Assembly: GCA_033816765.1 (NCBI GenBank)
Contig: CM066293.1
Location: 2,666,001-2,730,000 of the forward strand
Reading direction: 5' to 3'
Length of the DNA stretch: 64,000 nucleotides
DNA from: Nothopassalora personata
Lineage: Eukaryota; Ascomycota; Dothideomycetes; Mycosphaerellales; Mycosphaerellaceae
Shown here: positions 42,197 to 53,482 of the stretch, piece after piece
Position numbering within the stretch: the first letter of the stretch is position 1
Layout of the letters: each line of letters starts with the position of its first letter
Notes under the pieces: model-generated
Told to the model about the DNA's origin: nothing
Databases searched by the model: none
Seen by the model: the letters and a program-made list of their open reading frames with translations, nothing else
Position numbers and translations under genes: made by a program

Positions 42197-42757
42197 ATGC
42201 TAAAGGCTCCTTCTTCCTCGAGTACTTCTCGTCGTCTTAAGTCAGCCGAAACTATCGATAACTTCGGAGAAATAATAGTACGGTCCTATTCCAATTGTCG
42301 GGCGCATTTGCGGGTATGTAAGGTGCACGTATTATCGGGGCAGTGCAATAAGTATGTTCGTCGAAACATCCGTTATAATATAAAGATGTCGCGTTCCGAG
42401 TTCGATCGCCTTATTAGTAAAAAGAAGAAACTATAGCGGTAGATAAAGGAAGCCCGCGAGGCTTAAGAGCGTGCTCGCGAGGCCCTAAATACTGCGTATA
42501 TAAAGGAAGAACGGTTACGTAGGTAGATAGAGCTCGTAGATTAGAGAGCTAACGAGGCTATTACCGTAGAGTCGGCGAACCTATTAGAGCTAGAGTAGGA
42601 GGAGTTAGCGGACTTCCACCTAGCTCCTAACACTTAGAATCTTCTTATCGATTAAGGTTATAATGTCTCCTCCGATTTCTAGTTATATAGTCCTCCTTCT
42701 CTTCGAGGTTCTCCCGGCGCTAGAAATACTCTATTAGAAGTAGCCGGCAGTTCTTAA
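42197..42757 (+). pseudogene. Antisense Zn2Cys6-like/coiled-coil gene of GypB-2
   Basis: An ATG at 42197 opens a 187-codon frame to TAA at 42755-42757, opposite to gag-pol and ending where pol ends. Residues 31-60 fit the fungal binuclear cluster C-x2-C-x6-C-x8-C-x2-C-x6-C. C34, C41 and C50 remain, while positions 31, 53 and 60 are Tyr (TAC/TAT), the change RIP makes from TGC/TGT. A Lys/Glu/Arg-rich coiled coil follows (SEFDRLISKKKKL and on). Former Gln codons are TAG/TAA after codon 80. Gal4-type proteins combine such a cluster with a coiled coil for dimeric DNA binding; a regulator of the element is an inference. Confidence 0.65.
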
Positions 42758-42759
42758 GG

Positions 42760-45700
42760 TTTCTTTCTAGTTCCTAGGTATTTTCTAATTCGTCGTATCC
42801 TTTCCATTTAATAAGGTATCGCTAACCTTGCTTATCTAGGATCTTTTCGACTTCGAATTCGTTTTCTACTTCTAGCTCGAAATAGAAGCTTTCCTAGTAG
42901 GGTGTTTTGGCGTCTACTAGTTCTAGCTTAGAGATGTGGAAGACTAGGTAGATTTTAGCGTCTAGTGGTAGTCGTAGTCGATAGTTAACTAGTCCTACGA
43001 CTTTATCGATTAAAAATGGTCCAACCTTAACGTGATCTAATTTCTTAGTCTATCTTCTTATTCTCAAGTTCTTAGTAAGGAGATAGACCTTATCCCCCTC
43101 TTTAAGTAGAGGTGCTATTTTTCTCGTGTCCTACCGTTATCGAGACAGTTTTTATTATGTATCTTCGATCGCCTTACGTGTTTCTTGATACACTTCCTTA
43201 AGAGTATCCGTCGTTACGATTGCTCTTTTGGCTTATAGGTGAGATCTAGGTGTTCTAAATAGGTTAGGATCTTTACTAAAGTTCGCATAGAATAGTGTCG
43301 TTAAAGTTGTCTCTAATTTGTAGTTATTTAGTGCAATCTACGCTATTAGCAGTAATGAAACCCAGTTGTCTTATACATAATTGATGTAGTGTCGTAGGTA
43401 TTGTTCTAGCGTTTAGTTTATCCTTTCGGTTTGTCCGTCTATCTCCGGATAATATGCTATTAACAGCTTATGTTTAATTCCGATCGTTCCTATAAGCGTC
43501 TTCTAGTAGTTCGATGTAAATAGCTTATCTCTGTCCGTTATAAACGCTTAAGGGAATCCGTAGTATCGGATAAGTCTATCTAGTACGAGGTATCCGAGCT
43601 GCTCTACATTATACGTTTCCGATGTAGGAATAAAGTGTACGTATTTCGTAAGTCTATTAACTATAACTAGTATCATGTCGTATAGTTGTTTCGTAACTTA
43701 ATCTTTTAACGGTAGGAGTTTCGTAATAAGGTCTATTATAACTTCGTCCTATAGTTTTATCGGTAGTGTCCTAAACTGTAGGTGACCGTATTTTACATGT
43801 CTCGTAGCCTTGTTTCGTTAGTAGTGTACGTATTGTTTAATGTAGCGTAACACCTTAAGTTCTATCTATAGGAATGAGAAACTGCGTTATATTAGGTCCA
43901 TTGTCTTTAAAGTTCTAGGGTGTCTATAAGTTAGTCCGTCGTAATATTGTCGTATGCATTCTTCTTCTCGATCCTTTAGTACCTAGTATTTCCCTTGTGA
44001 TATAGGGAATTGTTCGTCCCTATCGCCTAATATCCGTACGATGTTATTAAATTCTCTTATGTTAGTACTAAGACTTCCGTCGGGGTTCGTCTTTAATATT
44101 TTATGTTGTACTAGTTCTTTTCCTTCTATATAGTCGCTTCTTCGGCTTAGCGCGTCGGCGCGGCCGTTCTCTCTTCCTAGAGTATATTTAATTTCGAACT
44201 TATATTGCCCTAGCAGCTCCGACTAGCGGGCTTACCTTCGGGTAAGTTCTTTTGTCGTCGTAAAGTACGTAAGATTCTTATAGTTAGAAAGAATCGTTAA
44301 CTTCGGTAGGCCCTCGACATATACTCTCTAATATTACATAGTAGTAATAATAGCTAGAAGCTCTTTATTATAGATGTCGTAGTTCTATTCCGCTATAGTC
44401 ATTTTCCGGGAGTAATAGGCTACTAGGTGTCTCTACCTATCGTGTGTCTATGTTAGACACGCGCCTATTGCTATATTAGACGCATCGGTCTCGATGTGGA
44501 CTTCCTTACTACTATCGAATAGTCGAAGCATAGGGGCTAAAGCGCATTGTTCCTTAAGTTTCTTAAACGCTTTAATCTATTCCTTTCCCCATTTCTGGGT
44601 AACGTCTTTTCTCGTAAGTATCGTTATTAGTACTACTATCTTTACGTAGTCCTTAATGAATTTCCGGTTGTAGTTTACTAGTCTAAGGAATAATTGTACG
44701 TCCTTAACTATTTTTAGTTCTACCTATTCTCTAATTAACTGTGTCTTCGTAGGGTCGATCGTTATCCCTATAGTACTAATAATAAAGCCTAAGAATTTAA
44801 CTTCTTTCTTATAGAATTCGCATTTCTCGGGTACTGTCTTAAATCCTAAACGCGTAAGTTGTTCGAATACGTCCTAGACTTGCTTTATGTAATTCTAAAG
44901 GGATCCTTTCGTGTAGACTAATATGTCGTCCATGTAAGCGATAACGTATACGTCGAGTAGGTCTCTAAGTGTTTCGTTAATAAGGTCCTAATAGGATGCG
45001 GGTGCGTTAGTTAATCCTATTAGTATAACTAAGAATTCGTAAAGTCCGTATCTTATTCTAAAAGCGGTTTTCCATTCTTCTCCTTCTACTATCCGTATAG
45101 CGTAGAAGGCATCTCGTAGGTTAATCTTCGTGTACTAGTCTAATCCGGTTAATCTGTCTTATACTTCTTCGATGTTAGGTAGCGGGTATCGGTTCTTAAT
45201 CGTAATCTCGTTTAACTTCCTATAGTCTTGTACGAGTCGTAACTTCCCGTTTACTTTTAGAACGAACACGTATAGAGTTCCTACACTTAAGGTGGATTTT
45301 CTTATCTATCCTTTAGCTAGCTTCTCCTTTAGCTATTCTCGTAGGGTCTGTAGCTCTTTCTTAGACATTTAGTATAGGGGTCCCTATAGAGGCTCTTTCC
45401 CTAGCTAAATGTTTATCTTATAATCCTATAGTTAGTGCTTAGGTAAGGCATCCTTACCTCTTTCCTCTTTAAAGAGTCGCGACCACTTACGATACTCTTT
45501 AGGAATACTTAATTCTAAGATGTTAGTATCCTTCGATAGTACGTTACTTCTATCACTTCTAGTAACTTCGTGACCCGGCGGCCCTACGCTAGTGTCTATC
45601 CCGGTCGAAGGTAGTTCTTCTATCCTTCTATTCGGCGTAAGCTGTATCCTATTTAGCTGTCTCTTTACCTTATCTACTAGTAAACGCTACCGCTACGTAG

Positions 45701-48080
45701 GCTAAATGTCGATAACGCAGTCGCATTACCTAAATGTAAGTACTCCTCTTCTCTAGTCGATTACTAGATTGTGCTTTCTTAACTAAGGCATATCTAGTAC
45801 GATGTTATAACTAGCTATATTAGTAACATCTAAGATAATCTCCTCGTAGTACCGTTAGATAGTAAGTAGTAGCGGTATCGTCTCGCGCTCTACACTAGGT
45901 AAGGATAATCCGTCTACCGCGATTAATTTATAACCCTCTTTCTTCTTATAGGTAGCGATCCTATGTCTTATAATAAATAATTCGGAGGTAAAGTTCCCGC
46001 TCGCTCCGGAATCTATTATAGCATCTATCTTATACCCGTTAACAATAATCTTAGTTCGAAACACTATTGTCGTTAGTAATGCTTAAGCCTTTTCTATGTT
46101 GCATAACTTCCTTCGGTCGCTTATTCCTAGGGAGTCGATCCTTTTCCCTATTCGTATATAGAACGTCGTGCTTCGTGTCTCGAGGCCTCCGCTTAAACCT
46201 AGCGCGAGCCTTTCTATATCTACACCTACATTCGGTAACGTTCCTAGATCTTCTACGTTTCTAAGTAGAGTACGCGTACGTGTTACACTATATTACGTAA
46301 TTTATTCGATAGAAATGTTCCTAACGGTATAAGATATCCGGTTCCTATTATTCGGCTCCCTATCGGTAGTCGTTCTATAATAGCGGTTGCTAGATTCTCG
46401 GTTGTTTCTATAAGTGGGTATCCCTAGGCTATGCCTCGTAGGGTGTCGAGTGTCTTGTTAAACTTAATAGAGTATAGTATCCTTCGTCCGCCTATCTTAG
46501 GTAGGAATTCCTCGTGCCTTCTTTATAGGTGTATAATTATATTATATAATTTCTTAGGTGCATTAATCGTGAAGGTTAGTTGTTTATTATCGTCGTTAGT
46601 GTCGCTCTCTTCTCCTTCGGAGGAATCTTCTTCGCTTAATTCTTCCGGATTCTTCGCTTAATTCTTCCGGATTCTAATCTTCTTCGATAGTATCTAGCCC
46701 GGTAGTTTCTTAACTTTCTTCCTATGGTTCCGGTAACTATAATCCGTTCTATCCTAGGTCTTAGTTTTCTTTATCGCTTCTATTATCGTTAAAGTAGGAC
46801 TCGTCGATGTCTACTTCTCGGAGCGTAGCGTTTTACCTATACGCCGCTCCTAGGGTTCCTCTCGGTTACTAAGGCTAATACCCTACGCCTAACTTCGCGG
46901 CGTAGTGAACTTAACACGAGTCTTAGTAATAGAATCGCTAATAAAGGCTTCTATAACTATTTCGAGATTCGGATTCGATCTCGTAGTCGACTCTTCGTGC
47001 TATTATGTTAAACTATCGTAGTTAGTTCTTCGTATTAAATAGAATAACTACTATTTACTACCTATAGTATCCTCCTCGTCCTTCTAAGGGGTCTAGGAGA
47101 GGCGTCGTGCTTCTATTACTAGCTCTCTCCCCTACTCTCCGAGTATAGTCGGTATCTCCTCGAGATCTAACGCTACTCTTAGATTTACTAGTTTAGGGTT
47201 GTATTATATTAAACTGTTCGCGGCGCACTATATTCTTACTACGGTAGTCCCTTACTAGGTAGCTAGGTTTACTACATCCGTAGCAAGTTCGTGTTTCTTT
47301 CGAACTCCGGGATGCTCTGTTCCCGTTACTATTCCTAATCTTACGAGCTTTCTCGGTAATGTTGAGTTCTATTAGCTATGGTCCGTAGTACGGTTTGTCC
47401 CTAGGCTTATTATTATAGTTGTGGTAGAAGCCTCTATTACGGTTATCGTAGCCTAGTATGTATCTAGCTTTTCCGGATACCTTAGAGTCGTATCGTCGTT
47501 CTATAGCTCTCTCGTAGACCTTATCGTTAAGATTAATCGTAACTCTAACGAGGTCGCCTAAGCTATCGATCTTCCGACCGTCCCTTATTAACTCGTCCTT
47601 AACTTGCTCCTTTAGTCCTCTTCGGTACATGACTTAAAGTGCTTCGTCGTCCTAATCGGTAAGTTACGCGTATTTCTAGAATTTAGTAGCATATTCGGTA
47701 GTAGATGTCTTCTAGGTTAAATGCTAAATAACACGAACGGCAGTAGCAATCTTATTAGAGACACTAAAGACGCTCTTTATAGCATGCTTAAGATAGTTAT
47801 ATAACCTAAAGATTCCGTCGGCATTATCTTCTCCGTTGCTGTCTAGGTATTTCCTAAGGAATAGTTTAACCTAATGCTATGCTCGTCCTCTTAAGAAGGT
47901 AGTAGTAAAGACAGGCTTAAGGTTCTTAGGCATAGAGTTAAACAAGAAGTATATATCTATCTAAGAGACCTAAGTGTCGAACTTGTCTCGGTCGCTATAG
48001 TAGTATTCTAGCTTACTAACCTTAAGGGTGTCGTTACCTATATAAGTAGCTAAGGCATTAATAGCATCGTTCGCGGTCTA
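42760..48080 (-). pseudogene. GypB-2 gag-pol remnant
   Basis: From 48080 down: gag (47376-47630 open, YRRGLKEQVKDELIRDG), a CCHC-like knuckle near 47290, protease 45855-46064 open with IIDSGASGNFTSEL, RT about 45350-44850, RNase H about 44500-44250, integrase about 43900-43200, and a chromodomain about 42880-42770 (FEVEKILDK, then YLIKWKGYDELENT, with Trp turned to TAG). About 5.3 kb in all, normal for a chromodomain Gypsy. A 21-bp tandem duplication near 46635-46670 is copy-specific. Confidence 0.85.
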
Positions 48081-48165
48081 AGGTCGTCGGGCTCTACTTG
48101 CTTCACTAGGGGCGGGTGTTCCCCGTTTACTCTATCGGTCTCCTATCGTAGAGGGCGTTTCAAGC

Positions 48166-48628
48166 TATTAGGTTTAGTATAACCTAATAATATTACAAGT
48201 TAAGAAGATAAGCTTAATTGGGTTTATTCTCGGGCCGATAGGAAGTTAAGGGAGAGTAATAAAGCAGTAGCTGTCTTGTCTTATAAAGACTAAGCAGTAG
48301 TAAGGTAGAGGTTAGGTTATAGTGTATTCTAAACAGTAATATTGAATAGTGAGTTAAACGCTTCGAAACTATAAGGAATTCTCAGCGTTCCTAAATATAA
48401 TAGAAATTATTATTAATCTACTCCGATCTATTGATCTATTTTACAGATCATATAGAGCAATAGATCAATTGCTGTCGTGCTCTAATCTAATCTATTAATC
48501 TGTCTTATAGGTCTCGTAGAGCAACAGATCACTCTACGGTAGCCGTGCCTTTCTAGCTATAGTGGCGCCTACTTAACTATAGAGGCTCTAATTAGTCGCT
48601 AAGCATTAGCTTAATCTAACCCGTAACA
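48166..48628 (-). repeat. GypB-2 5' LTR (463 bp)
   Basis: Starts TATTAGG (RIP form of TGTTAGG) and ends CCGTAACA, then CCTAG. Differs from the 3' LTR mainly by transitions. Confidence 0.92.
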
Positions 48629-49977
48629 CCTAGGTAGTAGTTATAGCTCGCTATAGGGTCGATAGCGCCTCGCCTTCGAGGTTTAATATACTCTATAGCT
48701 TTCTATATACTCCCTTATATCCTTACTAAGTAATTCCTACTAGTAGTAATATCGTAGTAGCTCTTTAGTCTTTACCTTACTAAAGTACCCTACTAGTAGG
48801 TTATTATAATATATATAGAGTAACTATACCCTTACTACATAATCTTTAGGTATAATAATCGCGTTTCCGTAATAGACTAACCCGTCTTTTATATACTAAT
48901 CCTTAGCGTTCTTTTTACTAAGCGCCTACGATAAGTATATAATATACCTATTATCTCTCCCCGATACGATTCTTATTAGTAGTATAAGTAGTTTGCCTAG
49001 GCCGCCTTATATTATCGTAGAGTATACTCTTACTAGTAGCAATCGGGTCCCTTACGGCTCGTAGGCTCCTACTACCGTTATTACCGCCTTATTCTATATC
49101 TTCTCGTAGGTAGTAGTTACGCGCCTTACTATAGGCTCGTCCTCTCTTAATAGGGATTCCTTCTAGAAAGATAGCTTACTTTATAGCGTAGGAAGCAAGT
49201 TCGACGTCTACTATACTACGTATACGTAGTTACTACGTCGCGATAGCGTATTAGCTAGGTTACTCTTTCCCGGCCTATACTCTACTACGAAGTTAAAAGA
49301 TTATAGAAACGTCGCCTATCGAGCTTACCTCCTATTTAGCTACTTTACTATTATAAAACCCTATAGGTTTATATAGTTGACTAGTACTTAAACTATATAT
49401 AAAACGCCTTCGAGGTACGGTCGCTAATACTTAAATGTCTCTACTACTACTAGTAGCTCCTAGTTATAGGTCTTATAATTATACTTAGTAGGTACTATCT
49501 TACGAGAATAGAAGGTAATAGGGTACTACTTAGTACTAAATAGCTAAGAGATAATGCCCGTAATCGTAAAACCTAAGGTATCCGTTTTAACCCTCGTACG
49601 TAACGAAGGGTCGAAGTGCCTTAGGATAGGTACTCCGAGGAATCTAGCCTTTAGCCGTTAGAACGCTTACTCCTCGTAGGCGGACTATATAAGAGGCCCT
49701 TACTTCTTACTATTCTTATATCCCTTTAGTAGGTCTATTAATAGCTTCGCGATCCTTGAGTACCCTTCGATAAAGCGCCTATAGTAGTTATAGAATCCTA
49801 GGAAGAATTAAACCTTATAAAAACTCGTAGGCGTAGGCTATTCCTTAATTATAGCTACCCTACTCCTATCTATCGATACGCCTACGACGCTTATAATAAA
49901 CCCTAGGAACTCGGTACTCTCCTAGAAGAAGCTATACTTCTTTAGGTTCGTAAATAGGGCGAACTTCCGTAGCCTCT
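48629..49977 (-). pseudogene. GypD-2 pol, middle block (integrase N-part to RNase H)
   Basis: Colinear with GypD-1 about 4945-6302. No open frame of note. It ends at CCTCT, where the first TRG LTR begins. Confidence 0.7.
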
Positions 49978-50312
49978 TGTTACGGACACGTCCATTCGCT
50001 ACGAACAACAAGGGCTCATGCAGGCTGCGAGGCAGCAGGACTGAGGGTGGACGACTCAGATCGAGACTGAGGCTGAACGACTCAGATCGAGACTGAGGCT
50101 GAGCGACTCAGATCAGTCACGCCAAGACATGGCACTATATAGACGACGCTTCTTTACGAGTAGATAGGAGCCTCGTGCTCAACTCAAATCAACACTCTTG
50201 TGTTAAGTTGCAACCTTGTAGTGAACTCTCGTTCACACTACTTTAGAGACATATCGAGGATCGACACTTCCTAGGCCACCCACGTGACGAGGGACAAGGC
50301 CCAACCGCAACA
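49978..50312 (+). repeat. TRG LTR-a (U3a-R-U5a)
   Basis: TGTTACGGACACG to ACCGCAACA. U3 contains three ~26-bp tandem repeats (about 50040-50116, core GACTCAGATCGAGACTGAGG) and a TATA box CTATATAG (near 50136). The segment from TCACGCCAAG to GTGCTCAACTCA is shared by all three LTRs. Confidence 0.9.
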
Positions 50313-50351
50313 CTTTGAGCACCAAAAGCCGCGGGGAGTGCTATCGATTAT

Positions 50352-51344
50352 ATGTCTGGGAGAGACGCTACCCGGAGTCCGTCACGACAACAGCCACAGT
50401 CAACTGGCATCACGGAACGAATGAGCGAAATGTCGATTACAGGAAGCAGCAAGAACAACAACACTCCTATGGGCATGCTGAACCCATTGGACCACCACCG
50501 TGCACCTAAGGTGTCCACGCCGGAGACGTTCGACGGGACTAAGGACAAACTGGAGGCTTTTCAACTGCAGGTTCAGTTGTACCTTCACTTCAACGCACAC
50601 CAGTTTCAAGGCGAGGCCAGCAAGGTCTTGTACGCCGCATCCTTCCTACGTGGAAAAGCAGCTAGAGGATTCCGACCATACCTCAAGGACTGGCTCCATA
50701 ACCAGGGTGAGGGGGAAACACCGAAAACGGAGACTCGAAAAATTTTTCACGACTACGACGAGTTTGAGACGAAACTCGATGATCTATACGGGATACCTAA
50801 CGAGGAGGTATACGCCGACCGACATATCCGACAACTTCGACAGACCACTTCTGTAGCGCTATACGCCTCAGAGTTCCAAGGATATGCCGCCGACCTGGAA
50901 TGGAACGACGCAGCACTGCGATCGCAATTCTACCTCGGACTAAAGGACAATGTCAAAGCTGAGCTATCCCGAAACGCCAGCGTCGTTACGCTAGGGGCGA
51001 TGATTAAGGTAGCAAAGGAAATCGACGAAAGGCTCCAGGATTTGAGATACGACCGATTCGTACAGCCTGGATACCAGAGACCCGCCGCGGGCGGAAGAGG
51101 GGGCTTCAAGGCCAGAAGTCAGGACCCTAATGGTTACGGAGACCCAATGGAATTGGACGTAACGGAACGTAGGACAGGAAGGGGGCTGAAGAGCAAAGGT
51201 TCCACCTGCTACGTATGTGGCGAGCAAGGCCATTTTGCAAGGAACTGCAAGAAAAAGAACATGGTTAGCCGCGAGTTCAACGCAATGATTCGCGAAGAGA
51301 ATGCATACCAGGAATGCGAGAACTTCTTCTCGAAATCTGCCTAG
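50352..51344 (+). CDS. gag: TRG-I gag, 330 aa
   Basis: Intact frame starting 39 bp after LTR-a. Residues ~55-235 form a retrotransposon gag/capsid domain (TPETFDGTKDKLEAFQLQV; later YASEFQGYAADLEWND and LKDNVKAELSRN). A basic linker follows, then a canonical zinc knuckle C286-x2-C289-x4-H294-x4-C299 (CYVCGEQGHFARNC). The protein would package RNA. Its sequence is nearly identical to the TRG-II gag: two base changes noticed (codons near 50806 and 51303; one gives Ala instead of Thr). No protease or RT follows, because the frame stops and the rest of the element is occupied by an antisense gene. Confidence 0.95.
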   Translation: MSGRDATRSPSRQQPQSTGITERMSEMSITGSSKNNNTPMGMLNPLDHHRAPKVSTPETFDGTKDKLEAFQLQVQLYLHFNAHQFQGEASKVLYAASFLRGKAARGFRPYLKDWLHNQGEGETPKTETRKIFHDYDEFETKLDDLYGIPNEEVYADRHIRQLRQTTSVALYASEFQGYAADLEWNDAALRSQFYLGLKDNVKAELSRNASVVTLGAMIKVAKEIDERLQDLRYDRFVQPGYQRPAAGGRGGFKARSQDPNGYGDPMELDVTERRTGRGLKSKGSTCYVCGEQGHFARNCKKKNMVSREFNAMIREENAYQECENFFSKSA

Positions 51345-51457
51345 CAGAAACAACCTGAGGACAGCAAGGCATCAAACAGCGGCTTCTTGATTTGATGACC
51401 TAGGACATAGAAGTCAACATTACGGCATGGACAAATGACTACTGGATACTGGACAAC

Positions 51458-51955
51458 TTACCCGACCATGTGACCCGAGGAATCACCCGAAGGACCCGAC
51501 CACGAGAACGGAGACCCGACGCCGGCAGACTGGAGGTTGGCCTCCAGCTCCTCGAGAGTAGAGGGGTCACCATCCTCCTCCGACACCTCTTGCGCCATGC
51601 ACCGCAATTTCTCGTCCGCGCGGCGGCTGTTCTCAGAGAGAACTCGCTCGTTTCTCGTGATACGGGACTGGAGCGCGGCGAGCTGTTCAAGCAGGGAGTC
51701 ACGGGCTTTTCGATCCGTTTCCAGCCTGGCGGCTAGTTCCTCCGCTGTTCGGTCAAGCGCCTCCCAGGAGGTGGTGACGCAGGACCTGCCTGTGCGGACG
51801 CAGTGGGCACAAGACGACGACATCCTTAGATCGGAAGAGTATTGGCAGGACCGTTTCAGACGACGACAAGTATCACAAGGAACAAGAGCAGGCCACGAAT
51901 CCGCTAGGATACGAGCAACAAGAGCCTTGCGAGAAAGGGTAGATTTGGAAGACAT
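51458..51955 (-). CDS. TRG-I antisense Zn2Cys6-like/coiled-coil protein
   Basis: Intact minus-strand frame; the ATG at 51955 (MSSKSTLSRKALV, 165 aa) is preferred because the upstream ATG at 52075 lies in LTR-b. Counted from 52075, C67-x2-C70-x6-C77-x11-C89-x2-C92-x6-C99 is an exact Zn(II)2Cys6 spacing with basic residues after the second Cys (RRLKRSC). A coiled coil follows (ALDRTAEELAARLETDRKAR), then an acidic, Ser-rich tail. The plan is that of Gal4-type DNA-binding regions without the usual large C-terminal domain. It ends ~110 bp after the gag stop, tail to tail with gag. It could control the LTR or serve as a nucleic-acid-binding cofactor; unproven. Confidence 0.75.
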   Translation of the reverse strand: MSSKSTLSRKALVARILADSWPALVPCDTCRRLKRSCQYSSDLRMSSSCAHCVRTGRSCVTTSWEALDRTAEELAARLETDRKARDSLLEQLAALQSRITRNERVLSENSRRADEKLRCMAQEVSEEDGDPSTLEELEANLQSAGVGSPFSWSGPSGDSSGHMVG

Positions 51956-52057
51956 CCTTTGAAACTTGGGGAAGTTAGGAAACGAAGGAGGGGCATTGAT
52001 TATATAAGACAACGACACGTGATCAATAGGGACATTGATCCTAGAGGAGGGAGGTGG

Positions 52058-52375
52058 TGTTACGGACACGTCCATTCGCTACGAACAACAAGGGCTCATG
52101 CAGGCTGCGAGGCAGCAGGACTGAGGCTGGACGACTCAGATCGAGACTGAGGCTGAACGACTCAGATCGAGACTGAGGCTGAGCGACTCAGATCAGTCAC
52201 GCCAAGACATGGCACTATATAGACGACGCTTCTTTACGAGTAGATAGGAGCCTCGTGCTCAACTCATTTTAAGTATACACCATATACTGTTTGGAACCAC
52301 TACCTTCATAACTGATTGAGACATCCCTGCAAAGATCCAAGCCCGAGTTGTGATAACGTACAGCGGTTCCTAACA
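52058..52375 (+). repeat. TRG LTR-b, hybrid (U3a-R-U5c)
   Basis: Its first ~285 bp equal LTR-a (one base change noticed), including the triple U3 repeat. After GTGCTCAACTCA it switches to the U5 of LTR-c (TTTTAAGTATACACC to GTTCCTAACA). This is a recombinant junction between TRG-I and TRG-II. Confidence 0.9.
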
Positions 52376-52414
52376 CTTTGAGCACCAAAAGCCGCGGGGA
52401 GTGCTATCGATTAT

Positions 52415-53407
52415 ATGTCTGGGAGAGACGCTACCCGGAGTCCGTCACGACAACAGCCACAGTCAACTGGCATCACGGAACGAATGAGCGAAATGTCGAT
52501 TACAGGAAGCAGCAAGAACAACAACACTCCTATGGGCATGCTGAACCCATTGGACCACCACCGTGCACCTAAGGTGTCCACGCCGGAGACGTTCGACGGG
52601 ACTAAGGACAAACTGGAGGCTTTTCAACTGCAGGTTCAGTTGTACCTTCACTTCAACGCACACCAGTTTCAAGGCGAGGCCAGCAAGGTCTTGTACGCCG
52701 CATCCTTCCTACGTGGAAAAGCAGCTAGAGGATTCCGACCATACCTCAAGGACTGGCTCCATAACCAGGGTGAGGGGGAAACACCGAAAACGGAGACTCG
52801 AAAAATTTTTCACGACTACGACGAGTTTGAGACGAAACTCGATGATCTATACGGGATACCTAATGAGGAGGTATACGCCGACCGACATATCCGACAACTT
52901 CGACAGACCACTTCTGTAGCGCTATACGCCTCAGAGTTCCAAGGATATGCCGCCGACCTGGAATGGAACGACGCAGCACTGCGATCGCAATTCTACCTCG
53001 GACTAAAGGACAATGTCAAAGCTGAGCTATCCCGAAACGCCAGCGTCGTTACGCTAGGGGCGATGATTAAGGTAGCAAAGGAAATCGACGAAAGGCTCCA
53101 GGATTTGAGATACGACCGATTCGTACAGCCTGGATACCAGAGACCCGCCGCGGGCGGAAGAGGGGGCTTCAAGGCCAGAAGTCAGGACCCTAATGGTTAC
53201 GGAGACCCAATGGAATTGGACGTAACGGAACGTAGGACAGGAAGGGGGCTGAAGAGCAAAGGTTCCACCTGCTACGTATGTGGCGAGCAAGGCCATTTTG
53301 CAAGGAACTGCAAGAAAAAGAACATGGTTAGCCGCGAGTTCAACGCAATGATTCGCGAAGAGAATACATACCAGGAATGCGAGAACTTCTTCTCGAAATC
53401 TGCCTAG
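52415..53407 (+). CDS. gag: TRG-II gag, 330 aa
   Basis: Practically the same sequence as 50352-51344, with the same leader after the LTR. Identity continues for about 60 bp past the stop, to near 53466, then ends sharply where the two antisense modules begin. The capsid domain and zinc knuckle C286, C289, H294, C299 are intact. Two transitions separate the copies, both C/T or G/A. Confidence 0.95.
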   Translation: MSGRDATRSPSRQQPQSTGITERMSEMSITGSSKNNNTPMGMLNPLDHHRAPKVSTPETFDGTKDKLEAFQLQVQLYLHFNAHQFQGEASKVLYAASFLRGKAARGFRPYLKDWLHNQGEGETPKTETRKIFHDYDEFETKLDDLYGIPNEEVYADRHIRQLRQTTSVALYASEFQGYAADLEWNDAALRSQFYLGLKDNVKAELSRNASVVTLGAMIKVAKEIDERLQDLRYDRFVQPGYQRPAAGGRGGFKARSQDPNGYGDPMELDVTERRTGRGLKSKGSTCYVCGEQGHFARNCKKKNMVSREFNAMIREENTYQECENFFSKSA

Positions 53408-53482
53408 CAGAAACAACCTGAGGACAGCAAGGCATCAAACAGCGGCTTCTTGATTTGATGACCTAGGGAAAAGAAGTCAACA

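Larger units (their letters stand above)
41640..48628 (-). mobile_element. GypB-2: complete RIP-mutated chromodomain Gypsy element
   Basis: 6989 bp with two 463-bp LTRs (41640-42102 and 48166-48628) and a CCTAG target duplication (41635-41639, 48629-48633). It is inserted in GypD-2 pol; the uninterrupted site is seen in GypD-1 near 4930. Minus-strand order: 5' LTR, gag with zinc knuckle, protease, RT, RNase H, integrase, chromodomain, then a plus-strand gene next to the 3' LTR. Confidence 0.93.

Noticed and set aside
50040..50116. CRISPR-like repeats in TRG U3
   Set aside because: The ~26-bp units are directly adjacent without unique spacers; ordinary tandem repeats in an LTR of a eukaryotic element.
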